64,000 nt of DNA from NCBI GenBank assembly GCA_963942565.1, contig CAWWDR010000962.1, positions 124,001-188,000 on the forward strand, written 5' to 3'. Every line of letters starts with the position of its first letter. Position 1 is the first letter of the stretch. The position numbers and the translations under genes are program-made. This document shows, piece after piece, positions 30,285-39,779 of the stretch. Origin of the DNA: Maea johnstoni. Taxonomy: Eukaryota; Annelida; Polychaeta; Spionida; Magelonidae. The notes beneath the pieces were generated by a model. The model made no database searches. It was given only the letters and a program-made list of their open reading frames with translations, and was not told the origin of the DNA.

Positions 30285-30923
30285 ATGAATAAACTTAATA
30301 AAAAAATAAAAATGAGCTCTGCAAGTATTCCGACTATAAGAAGATTGCCTTCCTATTTGTATCTCGTTAGAAAAGCCAAGGAAGATGGAGTCGAAATCAT
30401 TTCGGGTACTGTCATTGCCAATGATTTGGATCTCGAACCAATTCAGGTTAGAAAAGACCTTGCCTCTACAGGTATTATCGGAAAGCCCAGAGTTGGTTAC
30501 AAAGTTACCGATTTGATCGATGCAATAGAAAAATTCCTTAACTGGGATAAAAAGCACAATGCTCTATTAATCGGAGCAGGTAATCTTGGATCAGCTCTGC
30601 TGGGATATAAAGAATTCTCAAAGAATGGTTTAAATTTTCTTGCAGCATTTGATGTTGATCAGAATAAAGTTGGTACTGAAATAAATAAAATTAATGTCTT
30701 TGATATAGACAACCTTAATGACTTCGTAAAAAAAGAAGATGTTCAAATTGCCGTTTTAACTGTTCGTTCAGGAATAGCCCAGGAAGTTGCAGATAAAATT
30801 ATTGAAGCTGGAATTAAAACTATTTGGAATTTCACCAAAGTAAAACTGAAAGTCCCCAAAGATGTACTTTTACTAAAAGAGGATCTTTCATCCAGTTATG
30901 CCGTTTTATCGGTTTACAGCTAA
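30285..30923 (+). CDS. rex: Redox-sensing transcriptional repressor Rex
   Basis: NAD(H)-responsive repressor of fermentation and anaerobic respiration genes, 212 residues. It has an N-terminal winged helix (SIPTIRRLPSYLYLVRKAKE, LDLEPIQVRKDLASTG) and a Rossmann domain with the dinucleotide loop LIGAGNLGSALLGY and AAFDVDQNKVGT. The length is typical. The promoter region is extremely AT-rich, and I find no clear Rex operator (TTGTGA-N6-TCACAA) before it or elsewhere in the window, so autoregulation is not supported. The organism is probably facultative or fermentative. Confidence 0.97.
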   Translation: MNKLNKKIKMSSASIPTIRRLPSYLYLVRKAKEDGVEIISGTVIANDLDLEPIQVRKDLASTGIIGKPRVGYKVTDLIDAIEKFLNWDKKHNALLIGAGNLGSALLGYKEFSKNGLNFLAAFDVDQNKVGTEINKINVFDIDNLNDFVKKEDVQIAVLTVRSGIAQEVADKIIEAGIKTIWNFTKVKLKVPKDVLLLKEDLSSSYAVLSVYS

Positions 30924-30927
30924 AATA

Positions 30928-31482
30928 TCAAGGCCGGTTTTCCGGTCTTTTTTTTATGATATCACTCATTATATTTTTATAAATATCGTAATAACCCTGA
31001 CTGAATAATATGATTCGCACTTCATTTATTCCTGGATTTTTCTGACAAAATGAAAAGATTGTAAAAATAGATACTTCAGCAGCCAGTTTTAAGGGATAAC
31101 CATAAACACCTGTGCTAATAGCAGGAAATGCTATCGTTACTATACCATTTTTCACTGCCATTTCCAAAGAGGATTTGTAGGCATTGGATAGAAGCTCTTC
31201 TTCATTTCCATTCCCACCGGCATAAACTGGTCCTACTGTATGAATAATCCAATTAGCATAGAGATTATATCCCTTAGTAAGCCTCGCTTCACCGGTAGGA
31301 CAACCACCTATTTCCTGACATTCTCTAAGCAATTCAGGACCGGCAGCTCGATGAATTGCACCATCGACTCCTCCGCCACCGAGAAGGCTGTTATTTGCTG
31401 CATTTACAATAGCCATGACTTTGACTTGCGTAATATCTCCAACTTCCACAATTAGTTTTGTTTTGTTAAATTGAAACTCCAT
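30928..31482 (-). CDS. Macrodomain protein, YmdB-like O-acetyl-ADP-ribose deacetylase
   Basis: Macrodomain hydrolase that removes ADP-ribose adducts or deacetylates O-acetyl-ADP-ribose. Motifs are AIVNAANNSLLGGGGVDGAI (adenosine and diphosphate loop), LTKGYNLYANWIIHTVGP and FPAISTGVYGYPLKLAAEV. The MacroD/YmdB type is fixed by GGGGVDGAI. I take the ATG of MEFQF at 31482, preceded by GAGG, over the in-frame ATG four codons earlier. The last ten residues overlap the shared terminator. Confidence 0.93.
   Translation of the reverse strand: MEFQFNKTKLIVEVGDITQVKVMAIVNAANNSLLGGGGVDGAIHRAAGPELLRECQEIGGCPTGEARLTKGYNLYANWIIHTVGPVYAGGNGNEEELLSNAYKSSLEMAVKNGIVTIAFPAISTGVYGYPLKLAAEVSIFTIFSFCQKNPGINEVRIILFSQGYYDIYKNIMSDIIKKRPENRP
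30931..30955. terminator. Rho-independent terminator between rex and the macrodomain gene
   Basis: A seven-bp stem with a TTTT loop (AGGCCGG, CCGGTCT) and a T run directly after rex. It overlaps the 3' end of the convergent macrodomain gene and is nearly the same sequence as the 21033-21060 terminator. Confidence 0.8.
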
Positions 31483-31558
31483 ATATAACCTCATTAAGAA
31501 ATCATCTATAATAATTTTAACTTAAAAACAATTCTGTTAAAACAAATATGAGGTTTTT

Positions 31559-32455
31559 ATGATAATACTCTCTTATATGGCAATTTATCTTATTTGGGGT
31601 TCTACTTATTACTTTATTGCAGCCGCCGTTGAAACGATACCTCCTTCCTGGATTCTGGCTATAAGATGGAGTGCTGGCGGTTTATTCTTTTTGATTCTGT
31701 CACTGAGCAGAAAAAAAGAAAAAGGTCATATTTCTCTTAAAAATATATTCTCATCGATTATTATAGGATTCCTGTTATTAGTTGGAGGAAACGGTTTAGT
31801 AACAATAGCTGAAAAAACAATTGACAGTTATATTGCGGCATTATTGATATCGACTGTCCCTCTGGTAGTTTCTCTTTTTAACTTTTTAATATATAGAATC
31901 AGAATTTCATTGTTTCAATTAATCGGCGTCGTTATAGGTTTCGTAGGTGTAGCCCTACTGCTTTATAATGGAAATGTTTCTGCATTTGAAATCAGTCCAG
32001 CAGCAATACTTGTTTTTATCGGAATTGGATTATGGGCTTTGGGTACAGCTTTAGGTGGAAGACTGGATGTATCTGAAGATATATTCTTAAATAGCTCAAT
32101 TCAAATGTTTACGGCCGCAGTATTTTCAAGTGTCATTGCTCTTTGGACTACAAAAGATATTCCCGCTCTATTTAGTACATTTTCATCAAAATCAATATTT
32201 TCTCTTATTTACCTGATAATCTTCGGTTCATTGGCAATTGGGGCTTTTAATTATCTAATGCGGAAGGAATCATCAATACGTCTGACCCCTTATGCGCTGG
32301 TAAATCCGGTTATCGCAAAAATTATCGGGATTCTCATAGGTGGAGAAACTGTGAGGTATTTACTTTATGCCGGATTACCTTTGATTTTGATCGGACTGGC
32401 TATAATGCTATATAGTGAGAAACTCTTTGGATATATAAGGAGAACAAATGATTGA
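31559..32455 (+). CDS. EamA/DMT-superfamily exporter
   Basis: Inner-membrane carrier of 298 residues with about ten hydrophobic segments in two EamA repeats (IYLIWGSTYYFIAAAVETIP near the N-terminus, and the second repeat from about residue 145). Such proteins export amino acids or metabolites; the substrate cannot be read from sequence. Its stop lies inside the start of the next gene (8-base overlap), so it is co-translated with the GDPD. Confidence 0.92.
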   Translation: MIILSYMAIYLIWGSTYYFIAAAVETIPPSWILAIRWSAGGLFFLILSLSRKKEKGHISLKNIFSSIIIGFLLLVGGNGLVTIAEKTIDSYIAALLISTVPLVVSLFNFLIYRIRISLFQLIGVVIGFVGVALLLYNGNVSAFEISPAAILVFIGIGLWALGTALGGRLDVSEDIFLNSSIQMFTAAVFSSVIALWTTKDIPALFSTFSSKSIFSLIYLIIFGSLAIGAFNYLMRKESSIRLTPYALVNPVIAKIIGILIGGETVRYLLYAGLPLILIGLAIMLYSEKLFGYIRRTND

Positions 32456-33248
32456 TTATTTTATCCCGGAACCAGTAGTGCTGGCCCATAGAGGAGATAG
32501 TGCCCGATTCCCGGAAAATACTATGCCCGCTTTTGAAAGCGCTGTAAAAATGGGTGTTGATGTAATCGAGACTGATGTTCATCTGAGTTCCGATGGTGAA
32601 GTTGTAATATGGCATGATGATACGCTGGAGAGGATGTCCGGGGATCCCAGAAATATATCACAAATGAACTGGATCGAAATAAAAGATGTAAATGCCGGTT
32701 CACTTTTTTCTGAGAACAAGGGTGAAACTTACCCATTTCGAGATAAGGGAATACATCCTGTTCTATTAAAAGATCTACTTGGTAGATTTCCCGAGATGAA
32801 ATTCAATGTTGATCTTAAAGATAACAATACTCTACTTGCAGAAAAATATTCGGAGATTTTAAAAGAATTACATTGTTTTGATCGTGTAGTTACAGCTTCA
32901 TTCCATAAAAATATTTTACATCATTTCCGCAAACTCTTACCTCAAGCCTTAACATCCTGCACCTCTATTGAGGTATTAAGATTAATCCTATTATATCGTT
33001 CCGGTATATTATCGATACCCTTTCCCTATAAAAAAAAGATTTTACAGGTACCCGAATACAGCGGATCTATTAAAGTCTTAAGTAAAGGATTCATTAAATA
33101 TCTGCACAAAAGAGGTTTCAAAGTACAGGTTTGGACAGTTAACGAATCTTCTGAAATGAAGCGTTTTCTGAATATGGGAGTTGATGGTATTTTTACCGAT
33201 AAACCGGCTTTACTAATGGAATGTTTAAAAAAAAGAGAAAAACTTTAA
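32448..33248 (+). CDS. Glycerophosphodiester phosphodiesterase
   Basis: GDPD-family TIM barrel of 266 residues that hydrolyses glycerophosphodiesters to glycerol-3-phosphate and an alcohol. Catalytic and calcium-binding residues are in LAHRGDSARFPENTMPAFE, VIETDVHLSSDGEVVIWHDD and NVDLKD. No signal peptide, so probably cytoplasmic. The C-terminal VDGIFTDKP is the usual end signature. It overlaps the DMT transporter, which suggests use of imported or recycled phospholipid head groups. Confidence 0.95.
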   Translation: MIDYFIPEPVVLAHRGDSARFPENTMPAFESAVKMGVDVIETDVHLSSDGEVVIWHDDTLERMSGDPRNISQMNWIEIKDVNAGSLFSENKGETYPFRDKGIHPVLLKDLLGRFPEMKFNVDLKDNNTLLAEKYSEILKELHCFDRVVTASFHKNILHHFRKLLPQALTSCTSIEVLRLILLYRSGILSIPFPYKKKILQVPEYSGSIKVLSKGFIKYLHKRGFKVQVWTVNESSEMKRFLNMGVDGIFTDKPALLMECLKKREKL

Positions 33249-33256
33249 TTGATGGC

Positions 33257-33286
33257 TTTACAAAACTCATTAAATTTGTGAATATC
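33257..33286 (+). promoter_or_regulatory. Candidate promoter of the guaBA leader
   Basis: TTTACA (33257-33262), an 18-base spacer and AATATC (33281-33286) would place the transcript start at the foot of the long stem at 33287. Moderate match, proposed mainly because only 41 bp separate the second terminator from guaB. Confidence 0.35.
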
Positions 33287-33432
33287 CATTATGGAAAATA
33301 ACAATTTGAAAAACATAAGAAACTTCAAATTAACGATGAGCCCCTCATTCTGCCTGCCGGGGATTTGACGTCTTTGCTATCCAATTGTATTTTCCATAAT
33401 GATGAAACCCGCCCTCGTGCGGATTTTTTTTT
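33287..33432 (+). ncRNA. Structured leader RNA of guaBA, ending in a terminator-like hairpin
   Basis: The arms 33287-33306 and 33383-33401 pair over 19 bp with one bulged A (CATTATGGAAAATA is perfectly complementary). They enclose 76 nt with smaller hairpins (ATGAG-CCC-CTCAT) and a CCCC/GGGG pairing option. A GC hairpin (33409-33422) and a nine-T run follow. It does not match the purine, ZTP, PRPP or B12 riboswitch consensuses I know. A small RNA or a MITE-like palindrome are alternatives. Confidence 0.5.
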
Positions 33433-33447
33433 ACCCTGATATTATTT

Positions 33448-33478
33448 GCCCGTCAGCTTCTGCTGCCGGGCTTTTTTT
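33448..33478 (+). terminator. Strong terminator or attenuator directly before guaB
   Basis: A nine-bp stem with one mismatch (GCCCGtCAGC, TTCT loop, GCTGcCGGGC) followed by seven Ts. It ends 41 bases before the guaB start, too close for a normal promoter between, so guaBA transcripts may have to pass it. Confidence 0.85.
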
Positions 33479-33519
33479 ATAACTAAATATTATTTAAACA
33501 CAAATTAAGGAGTGAAAAC

Positions 33520-34956
33520 GTGTTAACAATTTCTGAAAAATACAGTTACGATGACGTACTGCTTGAGCCGGCTTATTCCGACGTATTACCTGGTGATGCA
33601 AATATTCGTACGAGGTTAGCAGGGGATATATTTTTAAATATCCCTGTAATTTCTGCCGCTATGGATTCAGTAACTGAAGAACAGATGGCTGTAGCACTGG
33701 CACTTCAAGGTGGAGCGGGAGTTATACACAGAAACTTATCTCCTGTTGAGCAGGCTAAACAGGTCGGATCTGTTAAGAGATATTTAAACTGGGTCATCGA
33801 ATCACCTGTTACTGTCGAAAAAGGACAGACGGTCAAAGTTGTCCGTGATATTATGGAACGTTATAATATCTCAGGATTACCTGTTGTAGATAATGGTTTA
33901 TTGTGCGGAATCATTACTGGCCGGGATTTGAGATTTTGCAGCGATCTCTCTTTAAAAGTCGATCAATTAATGACAAAGGACCCTATCGTAGAACAGGGAA
34001 GTACCAATCCGACATCTGCGAGAATTAAATTTAATTCTCATAGAATTGAAAAATTACCTGTAGTCGATGACGCCGGTCACCTAACTGGACTCATTACTGT
34101 AAAAGATATTGAAAAGCATGAAAACTTTCCTCTTGCTGCTTTGGATAACACGGGAAGCCTGATTGTGGGAGCTGCCGTTTCTCCCATGGATTTTGAAAAA
34201 CGACTGCCACTGCTGATAGAAAATAAATGCGATTTCGTAGTCCTAGATACCGCCCATGGTCTAAGTCGATCAGTTTTAAATGCCGTTGAAACAATAAAAA
34301 ATAAGTACAAGATGACTGTTATCGGTGGAAATGTCGTCAATGCCGCCGGAACGAAAGCTTTGATTGATGCCGGAAGTGATGCTGTAAAAATCGGAGTCGG
34401 ACCGGGATCAATCTGTACAACAAGAATAGTAGCCGGTATCGGAATGCCTCAATTTTCTGCAGTATTTGAATCGGCTGAAGAAGCTGATAAACACAACATA
34501 CCAGTCATTGCTGATGGAGGGATCAAATTTTCAGGAGATATAACAAAAGCCATTGGTGCAGGAGCATCGACAGTAATGATCGGTAACCTGCTGGCAGGTT
34601 TAAAAGAATCTCCCGGTAAAGAAGTTCTCTATGAAGGTCGGATTTTCAAGCAGTATCGTGGAATGGGCTCTGTTGGCGCTATAAAGGACGGAAGCGGAGA
34701 CCGCTATCAGATGAAGCAGAATGACAAACCGGTTCCTGAAGGAGTTGAAGGAAGAGTGCCCTATAAAGGAGAATTAGGTCCATATCTCCAGCAACTGACA
34801 ACGGGATTAAAAAAAGGAATGGGCTATTGCGGTTGCAAAGATATTGATGAATTGAGAAACTACAAAAAATTTGTAAAAATTTCCAATGCCGGATTGCGGG
34901 AAAGTCATGCACACGATGTTACCATCGTTCAGGACGCTCCCAATTATTCTGTGTAA
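33520..34956 (+). CDS. guaB: Inosine-5'-monophosphate dehydrogenase
   Basis: Oxidises IMP to XMP, the committed step to GMP. The 478-residue protein has the N-terminal barrel start ([20 protein letters not shown]), two CBS domains (about 95-205) and the catalytic loop GPGSICTTR with the active cysteine, then [20 protein letters not shown]. The start is GTG, with AAGGAG at 33507-33512. It is followed by guaA after 12 bp, giving a GMP-synthesis operon behind the structured leader. Confidence 0.97.
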   Translation: MLTISEKYSYDDVLLEPAYSDVLPGDANIRTRLAGDIFLNIPVISAAMDSVTEEQMAVALALQGGAGVIHRNLSPVEQAKQVGSVKRYLNWVIESPVTVEKGQTVKVVRDIMERYNISGLPVVDNGLLCGIITGRDLRFCSDLSLKVDQLMTKDPIVEQGSTNPTSARIKFNSHRIEKLPVVDDAGHLTGLITVKDIEKHENFPLAALDNTGSLIVGAAVSPMDFEKRLPLLIENKCDFVVLDTAHGLSRSVLNAVETIKNKYKMTVIGGNVVNAAGTKALIDAGSDAVKIGVGPGSICTTRIVAGIGMPQFSAVFESAEEADKHNIPVIADGGIKFSGDITKAIGAGASTVMIGNLLAGLKESPGKEVLYEGRIFKQYRGMGSVGAIKDGSGDRYQMKQNDKPVPEGVEGRVPYKGELGPYLQQLTTGLKKGMGYCGCKDIDELRNYKKFVKISNAGLRESHAHDVTIVQDAPNYSV

Positions 34957-34968
34957 ATAGAGGATAGA

Positions 34969-36525
34969 ATGGATAAAATATTAATTTTGGATTTCGGCGG
35001 GCAGACTAGCCAGTTGATTAGAAGAAGAATAAGAGAAGCTGGTGTTTATGCCGAAATAATTCATGGGAGATTGTCAATTAACCGATGAGATTCTAACAGA
35101 TGACGTTAAAGGGGTCATTTTATCTGGTTCTCCCTACTCTGTGTATGATGAAGATTCTCCCAAGCCGGATAAAAAAGTTTATTCTCTTAATATTCCAATT
35201 CTGGGAATTTGTTACGGTCTGCAGGTAATTACATGGGAAAATGGTGGAAAAGTTGCTCCTTTGTCAAAAAAAGAATACGGTCGAAGTGCCATTCATTTTG
35301 AGAAAGGGAATTCCCCATTGCTAAAAAATATACCCGATTCATTTGTATCGTGGATGAGTCATGGAGACAGTCTCGATCAATTAGCTCCCGGTTTTGATAT
35401 GGTAGCCATAAGTGAACATAAGCTTCCTGCAATAGTAGAAAATACCGGGAAGAAAATTTGGGGCCTTCAGTTTCATCCTGAAGTTACCCATTGTGAATAT
35501 GGCAATCAAATTCTGGAAAATTTTGCAGTAAACATATGTGGCGCTTCTAAAAGCTGGTCCATGGATAAATACATAGAGGAAGCTAACGAAAAGCTCAAAA
35601 ATCAGGTTGGTGACGGTAAAGTATTACTATTGATTTCCGGTGGCGTCGATTCAACTGTTGCCGGTGGTTTACTACTAAAATGCCTTAATCCCGATAATGT
35701 ATACTTAATGTATATCGATACTGGTATGATGAGAAAAAATGAAACTGAAAAAGTTTCAGAAAACCTTCAGAAGCTGGGTGCTAAAAATCTTTTCATTATT
35801 GATGCAAGAGATAGGTTTTTAGATCCCTTAAAAGGAATCAGCGATCCGGAAGCAAAAAGGAAAAGCATCGGAGATACATTCATAAAAGTTCAGGAAGAAG
35901 AGATTGCCAATCATATCACTGGTGATTATTTCTGGCCCAGGGAACTTTGTATACGGACCTTATCGAATCGGGCAAAGGCGTGGGAAATAAAGCAGGAGTA
36001 ATCAAATCACACCACAATGTAGGAACCCCGCTTGTAGAAAACAAGCGGAAAGAGGGAAAAATTGTAGAACCTCTTGATATGCTCTATAAAGATGAAGTGA
36101 GAAAATTGGGGCTCTTGTTGGGTATTGAAGAAAAGATTGTCTACAGACACCCTTTCCCGGGACCGGGTTTGGGTATACGAATTCCGGGAGAAGTAACCAA
36201 AGAGCGTTGTGATATTCTTCGTGATGCTGATGCCATTTATATAGAAGAATTGCATAAAAGAGGCTTGTACAGCCAGATTTGGCAAGCCTTTGCCGTATTA
36301 TTACCAGTTAGATCTGTTGGAGTAGCCGGGGATGCCAGAGATTACGGTTTTGTATTGGCCTTGCGTGCAGTAGTATCACATGACGGAATGACTGCAGATG
36401 TATTTGATTTTCCAACAAAAGATCTTTTAGAGATATCATCTGCCATAACGAATCAGGTCAAAGAGATCGGTAGAGTTGTTTATGATATATCTTCCAAGCC
36501 GCCATCGACGATCGAATGGGAATAA
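34969..36525 (+). CDS. guaA: GMP synthase, glutamine-hydrolysing (frameshifted in this sequence)
   Basis: Amidates XMP to GMP. The class I glutaminase half ([31 protein letters not shown]) is joined to the ATP-pyrophosphatase half ([16 protein letters not shown]) and the C-terminal dimer domain ([17 protein letters not shown]). The true start is the ATG at 34969. Two frame breaks, an extra G in the run 35065-35067 and a missing T in 35929-35931, are healed by one base each and then give the family sequence [17 protein letters not shown]. The length of about 518 residues is standard. Confidence 0.95.
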
Positions 36526-36536
36526 AATAGTTATGG

Positions 36537-37151
36537 TCAGAATTTCACATTGAGAAATTCTAATTCACAAAACCGGGGATATAGATTTAACTTTGTTAAT
36601 GATCCCCGGTCTATCTTTAAATTCCAGAAATAATCCAGGTCCAACTTAAGAAATATTGTCAACAAAACTGTTAAAGGTCCTTTATGTGATACGACAATTA
36701 TATTCCATTCTTTCTGGTCATTTATCATTTCTGACAATTGCAGATAAAAAGGGATAACTCTTTTTTTCAGGTCATTTATAGATTCACCATTTGGAGGCTT
36801 ATTATTTATTGGATCGTCTAACCATTGTGAGAGGAGCTTTGGACTTGCCAGTTTTATCTGGTCATAAGTTTTTGCCTCCCAATCACCAAATTCCGTTTCT
36901 TCCAATCCTTCAATTTCATTAATAGCTATTTGATGATCATCTGAAATGATCAAAGCACTTTCTCTGGCCCGAATCTGTTTTGATGAAAATAAATAATCAA
37001 TTTTTTTGTCTTCAAATTCAGCATGTAACTTCTTTGATAGAGAATGGATTTGCCTCTTACCTTCTTCTAATAAAGGTGGATCTGTTCCCCTTCCAATGTA
37101 TAAACCTTTGCCTTCACATTCACCATGTCTGGCTAGATACAATCGAATCAT
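36537..37151 (-). CDS. cobC: Alpha-ribazole phosphatase-like histidine phosphatase
   Basis: Removes phosphate from alpha-ribazole-5'-phosphate or adenosylcobalamin phosphate in the nucleotide-loop pathway. It is a histidine phosphatase of 204 residues with the phosphohistidine motif LARHGECEGKG, then EGLEETEFGDWEAKTY and VVSHKGPL. By fold alone it could be any phosphoglycerate-mutase-like phosphatase; the position at the end of the cobalamin operon makes CobC likely. It overlaps the cobS stop by 4 bases. Confidence 0.88.
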   Translation of the reverse strand: MIRLYLARHGECEGKGLYIGRGTDPPLLEEGKRQIHSLSKKLHAEFEDKKIDYLFSSKQIRARESALIISDDHQIAINEIEGLEETEFGDWEAKTYDQIKLASPKLLSQWLDDPINNKPPNGESINDLKKRVIPFYLQLSEMINDQKEWNIIVVSHKGPLTVLLTIFLKLDLDYFWNLKIDRGSLTKLNLYPRFCELEFLNVKF

Positions 37152-37888
37152 ATTAAAAATAACACCACTAAGGCAAAAAATTCCGCTGCTTCACATAAGG
37201 ATCCGTAAATGTCTCCTGTCAAACCACCTAATTTTGATTTAAAGAATAGTGCCCCTAATGTTGAAACAACTGTGATTACCGCAATGGCAATTAATCCCTC
37301 ATATCCCGATATGAAAAAAACTATAGTTCCCGTTAAAATTAGGGATATTAGTAACTCTTTTATTGTGATATTTTCCTTAAAAAAATTACCAAGTCCATCT
37401 TTCCTGGCAGTCGGAAAACTATATATAGAAAAAACAGAAATCCATCGGCCAATAATCGGTGCAGAGATTAATAAGGATAAGGCATTGCTTTGAGACAAAG
37501 TAAACAGCTCATTCAAAATACCGGTCTTAAGCATTAAAAAAGATATTAAAGTTAAAACCCCGAAAACACCTGTTCTGCTATCTTTCATGATTTCGAGACG
37601 GCGCTCTTTACTAGTCCCACCCCAAACTCCGTCAGCAGTGTCAGCCAAACCATCGAGATGCAATCCTCCGGTTATGAATATCCACCAGACGACAATCAAA
37701 ATCGAAGTAAAAAATGGTGAAAAATATAAGATCGACAGACGGAAAATTCCATAATTTGTAAATCCAATGATTAATCCGACTATAGGGAAGAAAGAGATTG
37801 ACCGCGCAACATCTCCCATATCTTCATTTTCCTGCCATTTTATTGGTATAACGGTCATAAACCGCAATGCATATATTAGTTTTTTCAT
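37148..37888 (-). CDS. cobS: Adenosylcobinamide-GDP ribazoletransferase
   Basis: Polytopic inner-membrane enzyme, 246 residues, that joins alpha-ribazole (phosphate) to adenosylcobinamide-GDP. It has the FxxxIP start (FMTVIPIKWQ), the family motif GGLHLDGLADTADGVWGG with metal-binding aspartates, and about six membrane segments. Overlaps of 4 bases with cobC and cobT show tight coupling. It lies downstream of the IS insertion in cobT, so its expression may be reduced. Confidence 0.95.
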   Translation of the reverse strand: MKKLIYALRFMTVIPIKWQENEDMGDVARSISFFPIVGLIIGFTNYGIFRLSILYFSPFFTSILIVVWWIFITGGLHLDGLADTADGVWGGTSKERRLEIMKDSRTGVFGVLTLISFLMLKTGILNELFTLSQSNALSLLISAPIIGRWISVFSIYSFPTARKDGLGNFFKENITIKELLISLILTGTIVFFISGYEGLIAIAVITVVSTLGALFFKSKLGGLTGDIYGSLCEAAEFFALVVLFLI

Positions 37889-38605
37889 ATTTCTTTTACG
37901 TCAATGACTCCCGCCTGATCAAATGTAGATATTTCTTTTAATGCACGAATAGCTGCATCGGCTAGTGATATCCCCAAAGCGGCACCGGTTCCCTCTCCCA
38001 AACGCAATCCCAAATCCAGCAAAGGTTTCTTTCCCACATGATTGGTGGCATGCCCGAATCCGGTTTCTGCCGAATGATGAGATAAAATGAGATAATCATC
38101 AATAAGAGGACACAAAGTTCTGGCCAGACAAGCTGCTGCAGTGGAAATAAATCCATCGACTACTACGGGGATTTTATTTGCAGCGGCACCGATCATGGCT
38201 CCTGCCATTCCACCAATTTCAAAACCACCAATTTCAAAACCACCAATTTTTGATAAGACATCAATGGCATCGTCTTTATCTGGATTGTTGATTTTTAAAG
38301 ACCTTTCAACGACTTCTACTTTCTTTTTTAAAGTATCACAATCGATACCCGCTCCCGGTCCCGTAACGACTTCCGGTGATAAGCCGGTATAGAGAGAATA
38401 TATGGCTGACGAAGGTGTTGTATTGCCTATTCCCATCTCTCCAACTCCCAGTATGTCCAATCCTTCATTGATCTCTTCCACAACCGCTTCAATCCCGCCT
38501 TCTATGGCTTTGACAGCCTGCTTTCTCGTCATTGCCGGTCCTGTTGCAATATTATTTGCACCCGATGCGACAAACTTGTTCTTTACGAAATCAACTCTTT
38601 CATAG

Positions 38606-39763
38606 CTAGTGTGCTGAATTCAAATTCCCTTCACAATAAGGCTCCCAACCAATTTTTTTCCTGGCTCTGTTTATTTTTTCGAGAATTTTCTTTCCCTCAG
38701 CCTTCCAAACGTATCGTTTGGGATTCTCATTTCGCTCAGCTAAATAATCCTCTATCACTTGTTCCAGTTCTTTCAAATTGCAAAAGCTCCCATCTCGAAT
38801 TACATCTGATGTAATATCGGCAAAGAATCTCTCGACCAGATTCATCCAGGAACTGCCTGTCGGTGTGTAATGCACATGAAAACGAGAATGCTTTTTCAGC
38901 CATTTCTTAACATTTTCATGTTTGTGTGCGGAATAATTATCAGCTATAATGTGTAAATCTACCCCTTTAGGTGTTTCTGCATCTATCTGTTTAAGAAATT
39001 TCAACCATTCTTCATTTCTATGTTTTTGTTGTATTGTGGAGATTATGGTACCATCCAGATAATTTAAAGCTGCAAAAAGTGTTGTCGTCCCATGACGATA
39101 ATAGTCATGCGTTTTTGTTTTAATATGCCCTACATTCAGTGGTAAGCCAGGCTGAGATCTTTCCAGAGCCTGCACTTGTGTCTTTTCATCACAGCAGAAA
39201 ACAAGTGCTTTCTCAGGCGGCTCTAAATATAATCCGATAATATCCCAAAACTTTGCCTCAAACCTGGGATCTTTTGAAAGCTTGAACGTTTTAGTAAGGT
39301 GAGGTTTTATATCATTTGCCTTCCATATTTTCATAACATGGGTATTTGATACACCAACTTCTTTTGCCATTGTTCTTGTGGACCAGCGGCTTTTATTTTT
39401 TATAGGTTGTGTTGCCTTGGTAATTATCATGTTATTTATCTCATCTGATATCCATGGCTTTCGACCTCTGCCGAGAGCATCATTAAGCCCCTCTATTCCC
39501 AATTCTGCGAATCTGTTCACCCATTTCATTACTGTTCGCCGACTGACATTTAATTCTTTCCGGATCTCTTCTTGGGTTTTATTCTGAAATTTAAGAAGAA
39601 TTATCTTCGCTCGCATGCTGTCTTTTACTTGAGACGTATAGCTTTTTACTCGTCTCTCCAATTCTTTTCTGTCGGTTTCATTCAAATCAATTTCTACTGA
39701 TGGTCTTCCTAATTTTTTGGTCATAACTATTTTTAACATGAAATTTACTATTTGTGAATTCAT
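38606..39763 (-). CDS. IS630-family transposase
   Basis: DDE transposase of 385 residues. An N-terminal helix-turn-helix pair (KTQEEIRKELNVSRRTVMKW, STRTMAKEVGVSNTHVMKIW) is followed by the catalytic triad: Asp in CCDEKTQVQAL, Asp in IIADNYSAHKHENV and Glu in WMNLVERFFADIT. All three are present and the frame is open, so it looks functional. The start could also be the ATG 13 codons later (MTKKLGRPS); neither has a clear Shine-Dalgarno. The stop codon TAG reaches into the terminal TA/CTAG of the insertion site. It is oriented like cobT. Confidence 0.95.
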   Translation of the reverse strand: MNSQIVNFMLKIVMTKKLGRPSVEIDLNETDRKELERRVKSYTSQVKDSMRAKIILLKFQNKTQEEIRKELNVSRRTVMKWVNRFAELGIEGLNDALGRGRKPWISDEINNMIITKATQPIKNKSRWSTRTMAKEVGVSNTHVMKIWKANDIKPHLTKTFKLSKDPRFEAKFWDIIGLYLEPPEKALVFCCDEKTQVQALERSQPGLPLNVGHIKTKTHDYYRHGTTTLFAALNYLDGTIISTIQQKHRNEEWLKFLKQIDAETPKGVDLHIIADNYSAHKHENVKKWLKKHSRFHVHYTPTGSSWMNLVERFFADITSDVIRDGSFCNLKELEQVIEDYLAERNENPKRYVWKAEGKKILEKINRARKKIGWEPYCEGNLNSAH

Positions 39764-39779
39764 TTTAACAACACTACAC
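38609..39779 (-). mobile_element. Intact IS630-type insertion sequence in cobT
   Basis: A 1,171-bp element bounded by TA duplications (38607-38608 and 39780-39781) within CTAG. Its imperfect terminal inverted repeats begin GTGTGCTG and GTGTAGTG, with GAATTC in both subterminal regions. A single full transposase gene fills it. TA target duplication is the IS630/Tc1-mariner hallmark. Confidence 0.9.

Noticed and set aside
33249-33519. Purine or ZTP riboswitch before guaB
   Set aside because: The purine aptamer core and the ZTP pseudoknot motifs are not found; only the general leader layout fits.
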